Below, in pieces: positions 44,929 through 53,058 of a stretch of DNA of 64,000 nucleotides. Both the position numbers and the translations under genes were made by a program. The notes beneath the pieces were generated by a model that did not search any database, was not told where the DNA came from, and was given only the letters and a program-made list of their open reading frames with translations. Numbering within the stretch: position 1 is the first letter of the stretch; each line of letters starts with the position of its first letter. Source of the DNA: Carthagonibacter sp032251515 (GTDB lineage: Bacteria; Gemmatimonadota; Gemmatimonadetes; Palauibacterales; Palauibacteraceae); contig JAVVDU010000010.1 of NCBI GenBank assembly GCA_032251515.1, positions 1 through 64,000 of the forward strand. Reading direction: 5' to 3'.

Positions 44929-45267
44929 TCAGGCCTCCTCGAGTTCCGCGAGGTCCTCCTCCATCCCGGCGAGGATCGCCGTGGCCCGCTTGCGCAGGAG
45001 CGGCTTCTCCTCCCAGGCGAGGTAGTCGCGCAGCAGCAGGACGTTGTCCACGTCCGGGTGCGCCTTGAGGTATCCCAGCGCGGCGAGCCGCCGCAGCGGG
45101 AGCGGGCTGAACAGCTCCCGCTGGTTACGCGCCATCTGGTCGCGGGCCATCCACACCGTGAGGCCGGCCGCCGCGGCCGCCCCGACGATGACGCCCGCGA
45201 CGATGCGCGCCACCTTCCACGTCGCATCCGTCCGATCGTCCCGGATCTTCACGATCCTTCGCACCAT
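44929..45267 (-). CDS. small single-helix membrane protein, unknown
   Basis: A 112 aa protein with a basic N-terminus (MVRRIVKIRDDRTD), one transmembrane helix (about 18-42), then a charged, helical cytoplasmic or periplasmic domain ending in an acidic stretch. The ATG directly follows the recR stop (TGAATG). It immediately precedes the MglA-like GTPase, so it may anchor or regulate it; that is inference from position. Confidence 0.75.
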   Translation of the reverse strand: MVRRIVKIRDDRTDATWKVARIVAGVIVGAAAAAGLTVWMARDQMARNQRELFSPLPLRRLAALGYLKAHPDVDNVLLLRDYLAWEEKPLLRKRATAILAGMEEDLAELEEA

Positions 45268-45855
45268 TCACATCTCCCGGCGTCCCGTGAACGCCTCGGC
45301 GATGGTCACTCCGTCCGCGTACTCCAGGTCTCCACCGACTGGCAGACCCCGTGCCAGCCGGGTGACGCGCAGGCCATCCAGGTCCGCCGCGAGGCGGTGC
45401 AGGTACGCCGCCGTCGCCTCGCCCTCCACGCTGGGGTTGGTGGCGATGATGAGCTCCCGCACGTCACCCCCCAGCCGTCGCATCAGCGAGGCGATGTTCA
45501 GCTCGTCCGGTCCGATCCCGTCCAGCGGCGACAGGTGGCCGCCCAGCACGTGGTACCGGCCCCGGAACTGCCCCGCACTCTCGATCGCCGCGATGTCGGA
45601 CGATTCCTCCACCACGCAGATCGAGGCCGCGTCGCGCCGCGGGCTCCGGCACAGCTCGCAGGGGTCCGCGCCGCTCAGGTTGCCGCACTCCGAGCAGGGC
45701 CGGACCTCGTCGACCACCCGCTCGATCGCCCGCGCCAGGCGGCGCGCCTCCTGCGGAGGGGCCTTGAGCAGGAAGTAGGTCAGCCGCTGCGCCGTCTTGC
45801 GGCCGATCCCGGGCAGTCGCCCGAACTCCTGGACGAGGGATTCGATCGCCGACAC
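45268..45855 (-). CDS. recR: recombination mediator RecR
   Basis: The 195 aa protein has helix-hairpin-helix (RLPGIGRKTAQRLTY), a four-Cys zinc finger (CSECGNLSGADPCELC), a Toprim domain (ICVVEESSDIAAIE) and a Walker B-like end segment. It loads RecA with RecO/RecF. The start is GTG. dnaX-ybaB-recR is the classic conserved order. Confidence 0.96.
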   Translation of the reverse strand: MSAIESLVQEFGRLPGIGRKTAQRLTYFLLKAPPQEARRLARAIERVVDEVRPCSECGNLSGADPCELCRSPRRDAASICVVEESSDIAAIESAGQFRGRYHVLGGHLSPLDGIGPDELNIASLMRRLGGDVRELIIATNPSVEGEATAAYLHRLAADLDGLRVTRLARGLPVGGDLEYADGVTIAEAFTGRREM

Positions 45856-45871
45856 GTGCGCGATCGCCCCC

Positions 45872-46204
45872 TCAGCCCAGCAGGGAGCCGAGGCCCGGCA
45901 GCGGCATGCCGCCGGCCGCCTTGCGCATCTCCGTCTCCAGCAGCTCCCGCGCGCGCCGCTGCGCTTCCGATACCGCCGCCAGCACCAGGTCCTCCAGCAT
46001 CTCCACGTCTGAGGGGTCCACCGCGGAAGGGTCGATCCGGATCGTCCGGATGCTTCCCTTTCCGTCGGCCGTCACCTCCACGAGGCCCCCTCCCGTGGCG
46101 GCCGTGACCGTCTCCTTCTCGAGCCGCTCCTGGGCTTCCGCCATGCGCGACTGCATCTGCTGGCCGAGCTGGAACAGCTGCTGGATATCGTTCAGGTTCT
46201 TCAC
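45872..46204 (-). CDS. ybaB: YbaB/EbfC nucleoid-associated protein
   Basis: The 110 aa protein has the family pattern: an N-terminal helix rich in Gln/Glu, GGGLVEVTADGKGSIRTIRIDP and the C-terminal helix EDLVLAAVSEAQRRA. It binds DNA as a dimer. The start is GTG, in the 7-base gap after dnaX. The Gly/Leu-rich end (MPLPGLGSLLG) is typical. Confidence 0.94.
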   Translation of the reverse strand: MKNLNDIQQLFQLGQQMQSRMAEAQERLEKETVTAATGGGLVEVTADGKGSIRTIRIDPSAVDPSDVEMLEDLVLAAVSEAQRRARELLETEMRKAAGGMPLPGLGSLLG

Positions 46205-46211
46205 CCCTCCA

Positions 46212-47963
46212 TCACTCCTTGAGCTCGAGGTCCAGGGTTTCTACCGCCTGCCGCAGTCGTGGGTCCGTCTCCATCCACCGGCGCAGTTTCTGGTCCCGCG
46301 CCGCCTCGGCCGTCATGCGACGCGGCCCGTCCCCGGCGTTCAGCTCGAACACGAGGTCCGCGGGCTCGAGACCCAGCCGGGCGCCGAGCTCCCGCCGGAG
46401 CCCGTCCGATCGGGCCGGGTCCCCCAGGAACTCGTCCAGGTCGGTGACGAGGCCGCCCGGGACCTCCAGCCGCACCGTGGAGCCATCGAGCCCCTGGATC
46501 GTGGCGCCCCGCAGGCCGATCGCGGCGCCCCGCAGGCTGCGGCCGCGCACCGCCTCCAGGGCGCCGCGCCACGCCTCGTGCAGCGAGCCGGCGCCCGCCC
46601 CCCCCGCCGGTTCCGCGGCCCGGTCCGCCGCCTGCCCGGTGGCCGGCTGCGCTGCCGGCTCCGGCGGCGGATCCGCCTTCGGACGGGCGCGCGATGGCGG
46701 CCCGTCGGCTTCCACGGGCCCCGGTCGCGACGCGGCCGGAGCGGGCTCCGACCGGCCGCGCGGCGACCGGGGCGCGGCACGGGGGGGCGTTCGGCGCGCC
46801 CGCGTGGGCTCGCTCCCGCCCTCCAGCAGGCCCAGCAACTCGTCCAGCCCCACGATCGCGTCCACGCTGGCGAGCCGCAGCAGCAGCATCTCGACCTGGA
46901 TCCGGGGCTGCGAGCTCCGCCGCAGCCGCCCCGAAGCCTCGAATTCCGCCGCGGCGGCCAGCATGCGAAGCAGCTCCTCCACGGAGAACCGGTCGGCGGC
47001 CTCCCGGAACGCGGTCCGCGACTCCGGCGCGAGCTCGGCGGTGTCCGCCTCGGGGTCGAGCCGCAGGGCCAGCAGGACCCGCAGCGCCTCGCCGAGGCCG
47101 CGGGCGAACTCCGCCAGGTCGTATCCGTCATCGAGGAGGCCCTGCACGAACGGGAACACGCTGGCCCGGTCGCGCTCCGCGACGCGCGCGAACAGCTCCA
47201 GGTATCGCTCCTCCTCGACGAGTCCCAGCAGCCGTCGCACGTCCTCGGTCCGTACCTCCGAGCCGGAGAACGAGAGTACCTGGTCGAGCATCGACAGGGC
47301 GTCGCGCACGCCCCCGTCCGCCCGGCGCGCGATCGGCAGGAGCGCGCCCTCCTCTGCCTCGACCCCCTCCAGGGCGAGGACCTCGCGCAGCCGCTCCACG
47401 AGCTCCGGTACCGTCACCCGACGGAAGTCGAACCGCTGCACGCGCGACAGCACGGGCGCCGCGGTCTGCCGGATCTTCTGCGGCTCGGTCGTCGCGAAGA
47501 CGAAGATCACCCGCGGCGGCGGCTCCTCCAGGATCTTGAGCAGCGCATTCCACGCTTCCCGGGTGAGCATGTGGGCCTCGTCCACGATGTAGATCTTGTG
47601 GCGGTCTTCGTCCGACGGAGCGTACATCGCCCGCTCGCGCAGGTCCCGCGCATCATCCACGCCCCGGTGGCTCGCCGCGTCGATCTCCACCACGTCCACC
47701 GCCGTGCGGCCGGCCCAGATCCGCTCGCAGGACTCGCACGTGCCGCACGGCTCGCCCGCCGATCGGGCCTCGCAGTTCAAAGCCATGGCGAGAACGCGGG
47801 CCGCGGTGGTCTTGCCGATGCCGCGCGGGCCGCAGAACAGGTAGGCGTGCGCGGCGCGCCCCTCCTCCACGGCGGCCCGGAGGGTCCGGGACACGTGATC
47901 CTGGCCGATCAGCTCGGAGAAATGGCGCGGGCGGTGGCGGCGTGCGAGCGCTGTGCGATACAT
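46212..47963 (-). CDS. dnaX: DNA polymerase III subunits tau/gamma
   Basis: The 583 aa clamp-loader ATPase has RPRHFSELIGQDHV, Walker A FCGPRGIGKTT, the zinc module CEARS...CGTCESC, DEAHMLT (Walker B), the sensor and lid domains to about 365, a Pro/Arg/Ala-rich linker (about 385-460) and a C-terminal domain. The ATG is preceded by a -10 box at six bases and no ribosome-binding site. It heads a ten-gene operon to dnaJ. Confidence 0.95.
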   Translation of the reverse strand: MYRTALARRHRPRHFSELIGQDHVSRTLRAAVEEGRAAHAYLFCGPRGIGKTTAARVLAMALNCEARSAGEPCGTCESCERIWAGRTAVDVVEIDAASHRGVDDARDLRERAMYAPSDEDRHKIYIVDEAHMLTREAWNALLKILEEPPPRVIFVFATTEPQKIRQTAAPVLSRVQRFDFRRVTVPELVERLREVLALEGVEAEEGALLPIARRADGGVRDALSMLDQVLSFSGSEVRTEDVRRLLGLVEEERYLELFARVAERDRASVFPFVQGLLDDGYDLAEFARGLGEALRVLLALRLDPEADTAELAPESRTAFREAADRFSVEELLRMLAAAAEFEASGRLRRSSQPRIQVEMLLLRLASVDAIVGLDELLGLLEGGSEPTRARRTPPRAAPRSPRGRSEPAPAASRPGPVEADGPPSRARPKADPPPEPAAQPATGQAADRAAEPAGGAGAGSLHEAWRGALEAVRGRSLRGAAIGLRGATIQGLDGSTVRLEVPGGLVTDLDEFLGDPARSDGLRRELGARLGLEPADLVFELNAGDGPRRMTAEAARDQKLRRWMETDPRLRQAVETLDLELKE

Positions 47964-47969
47964 GTCGAG

Positions 47970-47998
47970 AAGCTACCCTCGGCGAACGGCCATCGAAA
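47970..47998 (-). promoter_or_regulatory. possible leaderless promoter of dnaX
   Basis: On the minus strand TAGCTT (47975-47970) ends exactly six bases before the dnaX ATG. A weak -35 TTTCGA (47998-47993) lies 17 bases upstream of it. The hexamer is identical to the -10 of the SRP RNA promoter 190 bases away. A GCCGAC/GTCGGC stem-loop at 48022-48041 separates it from the SRP RNA. Confidence 0.5.
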
Positions 47999-48059
47999 GC
48001 GCGGCCCGGGGATGGTCACGAGCCGACGGAGGCGAGTCGGCGCTCTCGGAGGGACGAAA

Positions 48060-48156
48060 CCTCCCGGGCGGACCGCGGCGACCTTTGCGCGCTTACCGCT
48101 GCTACCTTCACGGTCCTGACGGGGTTCACGCCCGCCGGCCCCACGGGCCCGGGAGG
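48060..48156 (-). ncRNA. ffs: signal recognition particle RNA (small, 4.5S type)
   Basis: The minus strand carries the universal SRP RNA core: GTGAACCCCGTCAGG, then ACC-GTGAA-GGT, then AGCAGCGGTAAGCG. The ends pair over ten bases, CCTCCCGGGC (48156-48147) with GCCCGGGAGG (48069-48060), giving a hairpin of about 97 bases. The TCAG/AGCAG internal loop that binds Ffh is intact. The apical loop is GUGAA, five bases, rather than the common GGAA tetraloop. A good promoter lies at the expected distance. It is just upstream of dnaX, a frequent location. Confidence 0.9.
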
Positions 48157-48161
48157 CGGAC

Positions 48162-48190
48162 AAGCTAGATCCGGGGGGATCGGCCGTCAA
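48162..48190 (-). promoter_or_regulatory. promoter of the SRP RNA gene
   Basis: On the minus strand TTGACG (48190-48185), 17 bases, TAGCTT (48167-48162). The predicted RNA start, about six or seven bases on, coincides with the first paired base of the SRP RNA (48156). The promoter is in the gap after yraN. Confidence 0.75.
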
Positions 48191-48239
48191 ACGCCGCCGG
48201 CCCGGCAGCGGACGGTCGGCCCCGTCGGCCCGGGGGGCG

Positions 48240-48620
48240 TCAGGCCTCGTCGGCCCGGAACGCGTCGGGCCAGTGTTCCACCAGCGGTCGGCCGCCCGGC
48301 GCGACCACGACCTCCGCCACGTCGAACCGGAACTCGCCCCCCGTCCCCGGGTGGCCGGCGATCCACGCGCCGGCCGCCGCCACGAGGTGCCGCCGCTTCC
48401 GCCGGTCCACGGCGTCGGCCGGGCGTCCCCCCGGGCCGAGCCGGCGCGTCTTCACCTCCACGAACGCCACCGTGCGGCCATCCCGGACGACGAGGTCGAT
48501 CTCGCCGCGCCCCGCGCGCCAGTTCCGCGCCACGACCCGGATGCCCCGCCGCTCGAGCCACGCCGCGACGATCGCCTCGCCCCGTGCTCCCGTCGATTCC
48601 ACCCGACCCTCCCGGTCCAT
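48240..48620 (-). CDS. yraN: YraN/UPF0102 nuclease-fold protein
   Basis: The 126 aa restriction-endonuclease-like protein has GARGEAIVAAWLERRG, NWRAGRGEIDLVVRDG and VAFVEVKTRR, the D-ExK type pattern of this family. The role in the cell is not settled; some members are linked to DNA uptake or repair. It is the last gene of the smc operon, 101 bases after the MBL hydrolase; that gap shows no clear signal. Confidence 0.85.
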   Translation of the reverse strand: MDREGRVESTGARGEAIVAAWLERRGIRVVARNWRAGRGEIDLVVRDGRTVAFVEVKTRRLGPGGRPADAVDRRKRRHLVAAAGAWIAGHPGTGGEFRFDVAEVVVAPGGRPLVEHWPDAFRADEA

Positions 48621-48721
48621 CGTCCCCCGCCGGCTCCCGGCCAGTGGTGCACGGGAGACGGCACCGGGTCGTCATCGGAGCCGGCGGAAGGAAAGGCGCC
48701 GGGACGGTCGGGCCCGATCGG

Positions 48722-49546
48722 TCAGGTCGGGAACCGCCATCCCTCGCGGGCGACCTCCGTCCGGCCGCGCCAGCCCGCCGCCGCCAGGAGCGACGGGAGA
48801 TCGGCGGCGGTCCGGAACGCGGGATAGACGTGCGTCAGGAGAAGGAGCCCCGGCGCCGCCCCGGCCGCGACGGCCGCGACGGAGGCCGGGGAGAGGTGGT
48901 TGTCGACCGCGTGGGAATCCGGCAGGGCGCATTCGCACACGAGGAGATCGGCCCCGCGCGCGAAGGACGCGAGCTCGGGGCAGGGACCGGTGTCCCCCGT
49001 GTAGACGATCGTCCCCGGGCCGCCCGCGAGCCGCAGCGCCTGGCTCTCGGCGGTGTGCGGAACGGGCTGACCGCGCAGCGTCACCGCCCCGCCGAGCACC
49101 GTGTCGGCGCCGGGGCGCATCTCGCAGATCTCGACCGGGAACCCCGGGTCGGTCACGAACGGGCCGAACGCCGCCGCCATGCGGTCGACCAGGTCCCGGG
49201 TGCCCCGGGGCCCGTGGATCCGCAGGGGCTCCTCCCGCGTCTCGGGCAGGAGTGCGTGGGTGAGGGCGAACAGCAGCCCCGGCATCGCGCCGACGTGGTC
49301 GGCGTGGAAGTGCGTGAGCACGAGGTCGGTGATCCGCGACCACGGCAGGCCGAGGCGGGCCATCGCCTGCAGCGCCCCGGGCCCGCAGTCGAGCAGGGCC
49401 CGTACGGGACCGCTCTCGAGCCAGTAAGCGGAACAGGCGCGGTCGGCCTCCGGCACGACGGTGCCACATCCGACCACGACGAAGCGGTCGCCCGGTGCAG
49501 CGGGCTCCGGAACCGGCGCCGGGGGGCGGCCGCCGGCCTCCGTCAC
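48722..49546 (-). CDS. metallo-beta-lactamase-fold hydrolase, RNase Z-like
   Basis: The 274 aa enzyme has the HxHxDH motif in THFHADHVG, an early GCGT strand, a metal Asp in YTGDTGP and a late His in LLTHVYP. The N-terminal VVVGCGTVVPEADRACS matches the RNase Z/ElaC branch. Without the exosite arm it may be a hydrolase of small phosphodiesters rather than a tRNA nuclease. The GTG start overlaps the smc stop (GTGA). Confidence 0.82.
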   Translation of the reverse strand: MTEAGGRPPAPVPEPAAPGDRFVVVGCGTVVPEADRACSAYWLESGPVRALLDCGPGALQAMARLGLPWSRITDLVLTHFHADHVGAMPGLLFALTHALLPETREEPLRIHGPRGTRDLVDRMAAAFGPFVTDPGFPVEICEMRPGADTVLGGAVTLRGQPVPHTAESQALRLAGGPGTIVYTGDTGPCPELASFARGADLLVCECALPDSHAVDNHLSPASVAAVAAGAAPGLLLLTHVYPAFRTAADLPSLLAAAGWRGRTEVAREGWRFPT

Positions 49547-52500
49547 GCGACCTGTCCCCGGGGCAGGTCGCGGATGTCCATCGCCACGAGGGTGCTCACG
49601 CCCGGCTCCTGCATCGTCACGCCGTAGATGTGGTCGGCCGCCTCGATGGTGCGGGGGTTGTGCGTGATGACGATGAACTGGGTGCTCTCCTTGAACCGCT
49701 CGAGCATCGCCGTGAAGCGTCCGATGTTCGACTCGTCCAGCGGCGCGTCCACCTCGTCCATCACGCAGAAGGGGCTCGGCTTCGCCAGGTAGATCGCGAA
49801 CAGGAGCGCCAGCGCGGTGAGCGCCCGCTCCCCGCCCGACAGCAGGTGGATCCGCTGCGTGCGCTTGCCGCGCGGGCTCGCCGAGATCTCGATCGGCGAA
49901 TCGAGCGGATCGGCCGGGTCCTCGAGCCACACGTCCGCCTCGCCTCCCTCGAACAGCGTCACGAAGATGCGCTGGAAGTTCTCGCGCACCTGCTCGAACA
50001 CCTGCTCGAACGAGCGGGACGCCGCCTCGTTGATCCGCTGGATCGATCCGAGAAGGTCGTCGCGCGCCGACACCAGGTCCTCCCGCTGCCCCTGGAGGAA
50101 GTCGAGCCGCTCCTTCTCCTCGTCGTACTCGGCCGCCGCCAGGAGGTTGACCGGACCCAGCGAGGCGAGCGACTCCCGCACTTCCTCGAGCTCGGTCCGC
50201 CAATCCTCGGGAGACCCTTCGGCCGGACGTTCCACGCGCGCCCGCAGGCTCTCGAGTTCCTCCTCCCATTCGGCCTCGATGCGCTCGCGGATCGCCGCCC
50301 GCGCCCCGTGCAGGCGCGTCGCCTCCAGCTCCAGCTCGTGCAGCCGGTCGGCGGTCTGCCGCTCCCGCTGCCGCAGGGCGCGCAGCGCCGTCTCGCGGCG
50401 CTCCACCTCGTCGCGGCGCTCCGCGAGCCCTTCCGTCGCCCGCGCGACCTCGTCGGCGAGGGCCCGCCGCTCGCCGAACAGGCGCTCCAGCGATTCCTCG
50501 CTCGCCGCCAGCGCGGCGTGGCCCGCCTCGATGGCAGCCTCCCGCTCGGCCTTCTCGGCGGCCAGGCGCCGTTCCCGCTCCGCGAGCTCTTCGTCCCGCT
50601 CCGCGAGACGCCGCGTCCGCTCGGCCGCCGCCGCCGCTTCGGCCTCTGCCCGGGCGATCCGCAACCGCGACTCCTGCAGCGCGGCGCTGCCGGCCTCCCA
50701 GTCCCCGGTCGCCGTGGCCAGTTCCGCGCGGCAGTCGGACAACGACGCCTCGACCCGCTCGCGTTCCGTCCGCAGCTCCGCGAGCCGCTCCGAGCCCGCC
50801 TCCTGCTCCGGCCCCCCGCGGCCCAGCATTTCCTCGAGCTCCACGATCCGACCGTCGAGCTCGGCCGACAGCCGCCGGGCCCGCTCGAGTCCCGCGGCCG
50901 CGTCGTCCCGCGCCTCGACGGCGGCGCGAAGCCGGACCGATGCCTCCTCCAGCGCCCGGTCCGCCGCGGCGGCTTCCGCCGCGAGGCGCCGGGTCCGTGC
51001 GGACTCCGCCTCGACCTCGCCCTGTGCCTCTTCCACGCGGCGCTCCAGGTCGTCGAGGCGGCGCCGGAGCTCGTCCAGCTCCGCCCGGCGCCGCAGGGCC
51101 CCGCGCCCGCCCGCCGGCCGGCCGATCCGGACCGCGCCGGCCGCGTCCTGTCCGCTGCCGTCGGGCGCCACCCAGGGCCCGGTCGCCGGCCCGAAGCCCT
51201 CGGCGCGGGACTCGACCCCCGCCAGCAGGGCCCGCACCCAGGGCGCCCCGGCTCCGCGCGCCTCCACGCGCGCCAGGAGTCCCCCCTTTCCGGCCCGCGC
51301 GACCGGGCCGGGATCCAGGGGAAGCAGCACGACGCCCTCCCCTTCGCCCCGCGCCTGCAGCCAGGCGCGAACGCGCTCCACCGTCCGCCAGTCATCCACC
51401 ACGACGGCGTGCAGGAAGCTCCCCAGGTGTGCCTCGACCGCCGCGACGTCGGCGGCTGGGACGCGCACGCAATCGGCCAGGACGCCGTGCGTGCCCGGCG
51501 AGGCGGCCGGGTCCTCCAGCAGGGCCGTGACGACGGACGGGAGGTCGCGCCCCGAGTCGAGCAGCGCCGCGAGCGCCGCGGCCCGTTCACGCGCCGCCGA
51601 AAGCTCGCCGGCGAGAGCCGCGTGCCGCTCGCGCGCCTCCCGCTCGCCGTCCCGTCCGGTCCGCTCCGCCTCCCGCGCCGCCTCGAGTCGAGCCTCGAGC
51701 TCCGCCCGCTCCTGCGCCGCGGCGGCCGTCCGGGCCTCGTGGGCGGCGAGATCCTCCGCGTACCGGTCCGCGCCCGCGCGCAGCTCGTCGCGCTCCGCCC
51801 GCCGGCGCTCGAGCTCCCGCTGCCGTTCGTGCTGCCGCTCGCGCAGCGCTTCCGCCTCCGCCCCGGCGGACCCGATCCCGGCGATGAGCCGGTCCAGCTC
51901 GGCACGCGCCTCCGCCTCGAGCGCGGCGAGCTCGGAGCGCCGCGCGCGCAGCCGGCCCACGCGCTCGTCCAGGCCGGCCTCCTCCTCCCGCAGGCTGCGC
52001 AGCGCCGCTTCGGCCTCCGTCGCGGCAGCGGCGGCTTCCTCGCGCTCCTCGGCGATCCGGCGCCGGCCGGCCGCCATCTCGTCCCGCTCGGCGGCCAGTC
52101 CGTCGAGGCGCGCGCGTGCCGTGGCGATCCGCTCCTCGGTCAGCAGCCGCTCCCGCTCCAGGGCTTCGAGGCGCCCCCGCACCTCCTCCAGGCGGCTCGC
52201 GGCAGCCGTCCGGTTCCGCTCCCGCTCCACCAGGTCGAGGCGCAACGCCTCGACCTCGGTCTCCTCCACCCCGAGGCTGCTCTCCGCCTCGGGCCGCACG
52301 CGCCGTGCCTCGGCGAGGGCCTCGTCGACCTCCCGCATCCGGTCCTCGATGGCGGCGAGGCGCGCGTCGGCCACCGCCACCTCGAGCACCAGGCGGCGCT
52401 CGCGCAGCTCCTGCCAGCGGCGCGCCCGGCCACGCTGGCGGGCCAGCGAACGGACCTTGCTCTCGACCTCACCGATCACGTCCTCGAGCCGGCGCAGGTC

Positions 52501-53058
52501 ATGCTCCGCCTGCTCCAGCCGCCGCAGGGCGGTCCGCCTGCGGTCCTTGTAGCGGCCGACCTCCGCCGCCTCCTCGAACAACGAGCGCCGCTCTTCGGCC
52601 CGGTCGCTGAGAATCGCGTCGATCATCCGGCTCTCGATGATCGAGTAGGCGTTCGCTCCGAGCCCCGTGTCGCGGCACAGGTCCTGGATGTCGCGCAACC
52701 GAACGGCGCGCTCGTTCAGCGTGTAGACGCTCTCGCCGCCACGCAGCACCGTGCGTCCGATCACCACCTCGGCGTGCGGAACGGAGAGCAGGCCGTCCTC
52801 GTTGGAGAGGGCGAGCTGGACCTCGGCGCGGTGGACCGGCTTCCGCCCCGACGTGCCCTGGAAGATCGCCTCCTCCATCCGGCTGCCCCGGATCGCGGAC
52901 GGCCGCTGCTCGCCGAGCACCCAGCGCAGGGCGTCGGAGATGTTCGACTTGCCGCACCCGTTCGGGCCGACGATGGCCGTGATCCCTTCCCGGAAGTCGA
53001 TGTGGATCCGGTCGGCGAACGACTTGAAGCCGTGCAGGGTCAAGGACCGGACCTTCAC
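49543..53058 (-). CDS. smc: chromosome segregation protein SMC
   Basis: The 1171 aa protein has the N-terminal head with Walker A GPNGCGKSN (31-39), two long coiled coils flanking a hinge (about residues 510-660) and a C-terminal head with signature LLSGGERALTALAL and Walker B FCVMDEVDAPLD. It organises and segregates the chromosome. I start it at the GTG at 53058, which overlaps the upstream stop (GTGA); the open frame before that is a shadow. scpA and scpB are not in the window. Confidence 0.95.
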   Translation of the reverse strand: MKVRSLTLHGFKSFADRIHIDFREGITAIVGPNGCGKSNISDALRWVLGEQRPSAIRGSRMEEAIFQGTSGRKPVHRAEVQLALSNEDGLLSVPHAEVVIGRTVLRGGESVYTLNERAVRLRDIQDLCRDTGLGANAYSIIESRMIDAILSDRAEERRSLFEEAAEVGRYKDRRRTALRRLEQAEHDLRRLEDVIGEVESKVRSLARQRGRARRWQELRERRLVLEVAVADARLAAIEDRMREVDEALAEARRVRPEAESSLGVEETEVEALRLDLVERERNRTAAASRLEEVRGRLEALERERLLTEERIATARARLDGLAAERDEMAAGRRRIAEEREEAAAAATEAEAALRSLREEEAGLDERVGRLRARRSELAALEAEARAELDRLIAGIGSAGAEAEALRERQHERQRELERRRAERDELRAGADRYAEDLAAHEARTAAAAQERAELEARLEAAREAERTGRDGEREARERHAALAGELSAARERAAALAALLDSGRDLPSVVTALLEDPAASPGTHGVLADCVRVPAADVAAVEAHLGSFLHAVVVDDWRTVERVRAWLQARGEGEGVVLLPLDPGPVARAGKGGLLARVEARGAGAPWVRALLAGVESRAEGFGPATGPWVAPDGSGQDAAGAVRIGRPAGGRGALRRRAELDELRRRLDDLERRVEEAQGEVEAESARTRRLAAEAAAADRALEEASVRLRAAVEARDDAAAGLERARRLSAELDGRIVELEEMLGRGGPEQEAGSERLAELRTERERVEASLSDCRAELATATGDWEAGSAALQESRLRIARAEAEAAAAAERTRRLAERDEELAERERRLAAEKAEREAAIEAGHAALAASEESLERLFGERRALADEVARATEGLAERRDEVERRETALRALRQRERQTADRLHELELEATRLHGARAAIRERIEAEWEEELESLRARVERPAEGSPEDWRTELEEVRESLASLGPVNLLAAAEYDEEKERLDFLQGQREDLVSARDDLLGSIQRINEAASRSFEQVFEQVRENFQRIFVTLFEGGEADVWLEDPADPLDSPIEISASPRGKRTQRIHLLSGGERALTALALLFAIYLAKPSPFCVMDEVDAPLDESNIGRFTAMLERFKESTQFIVITHNPRTIEAADHIYGVTMQEPGVSTLVAMDIRDLPRGQVA

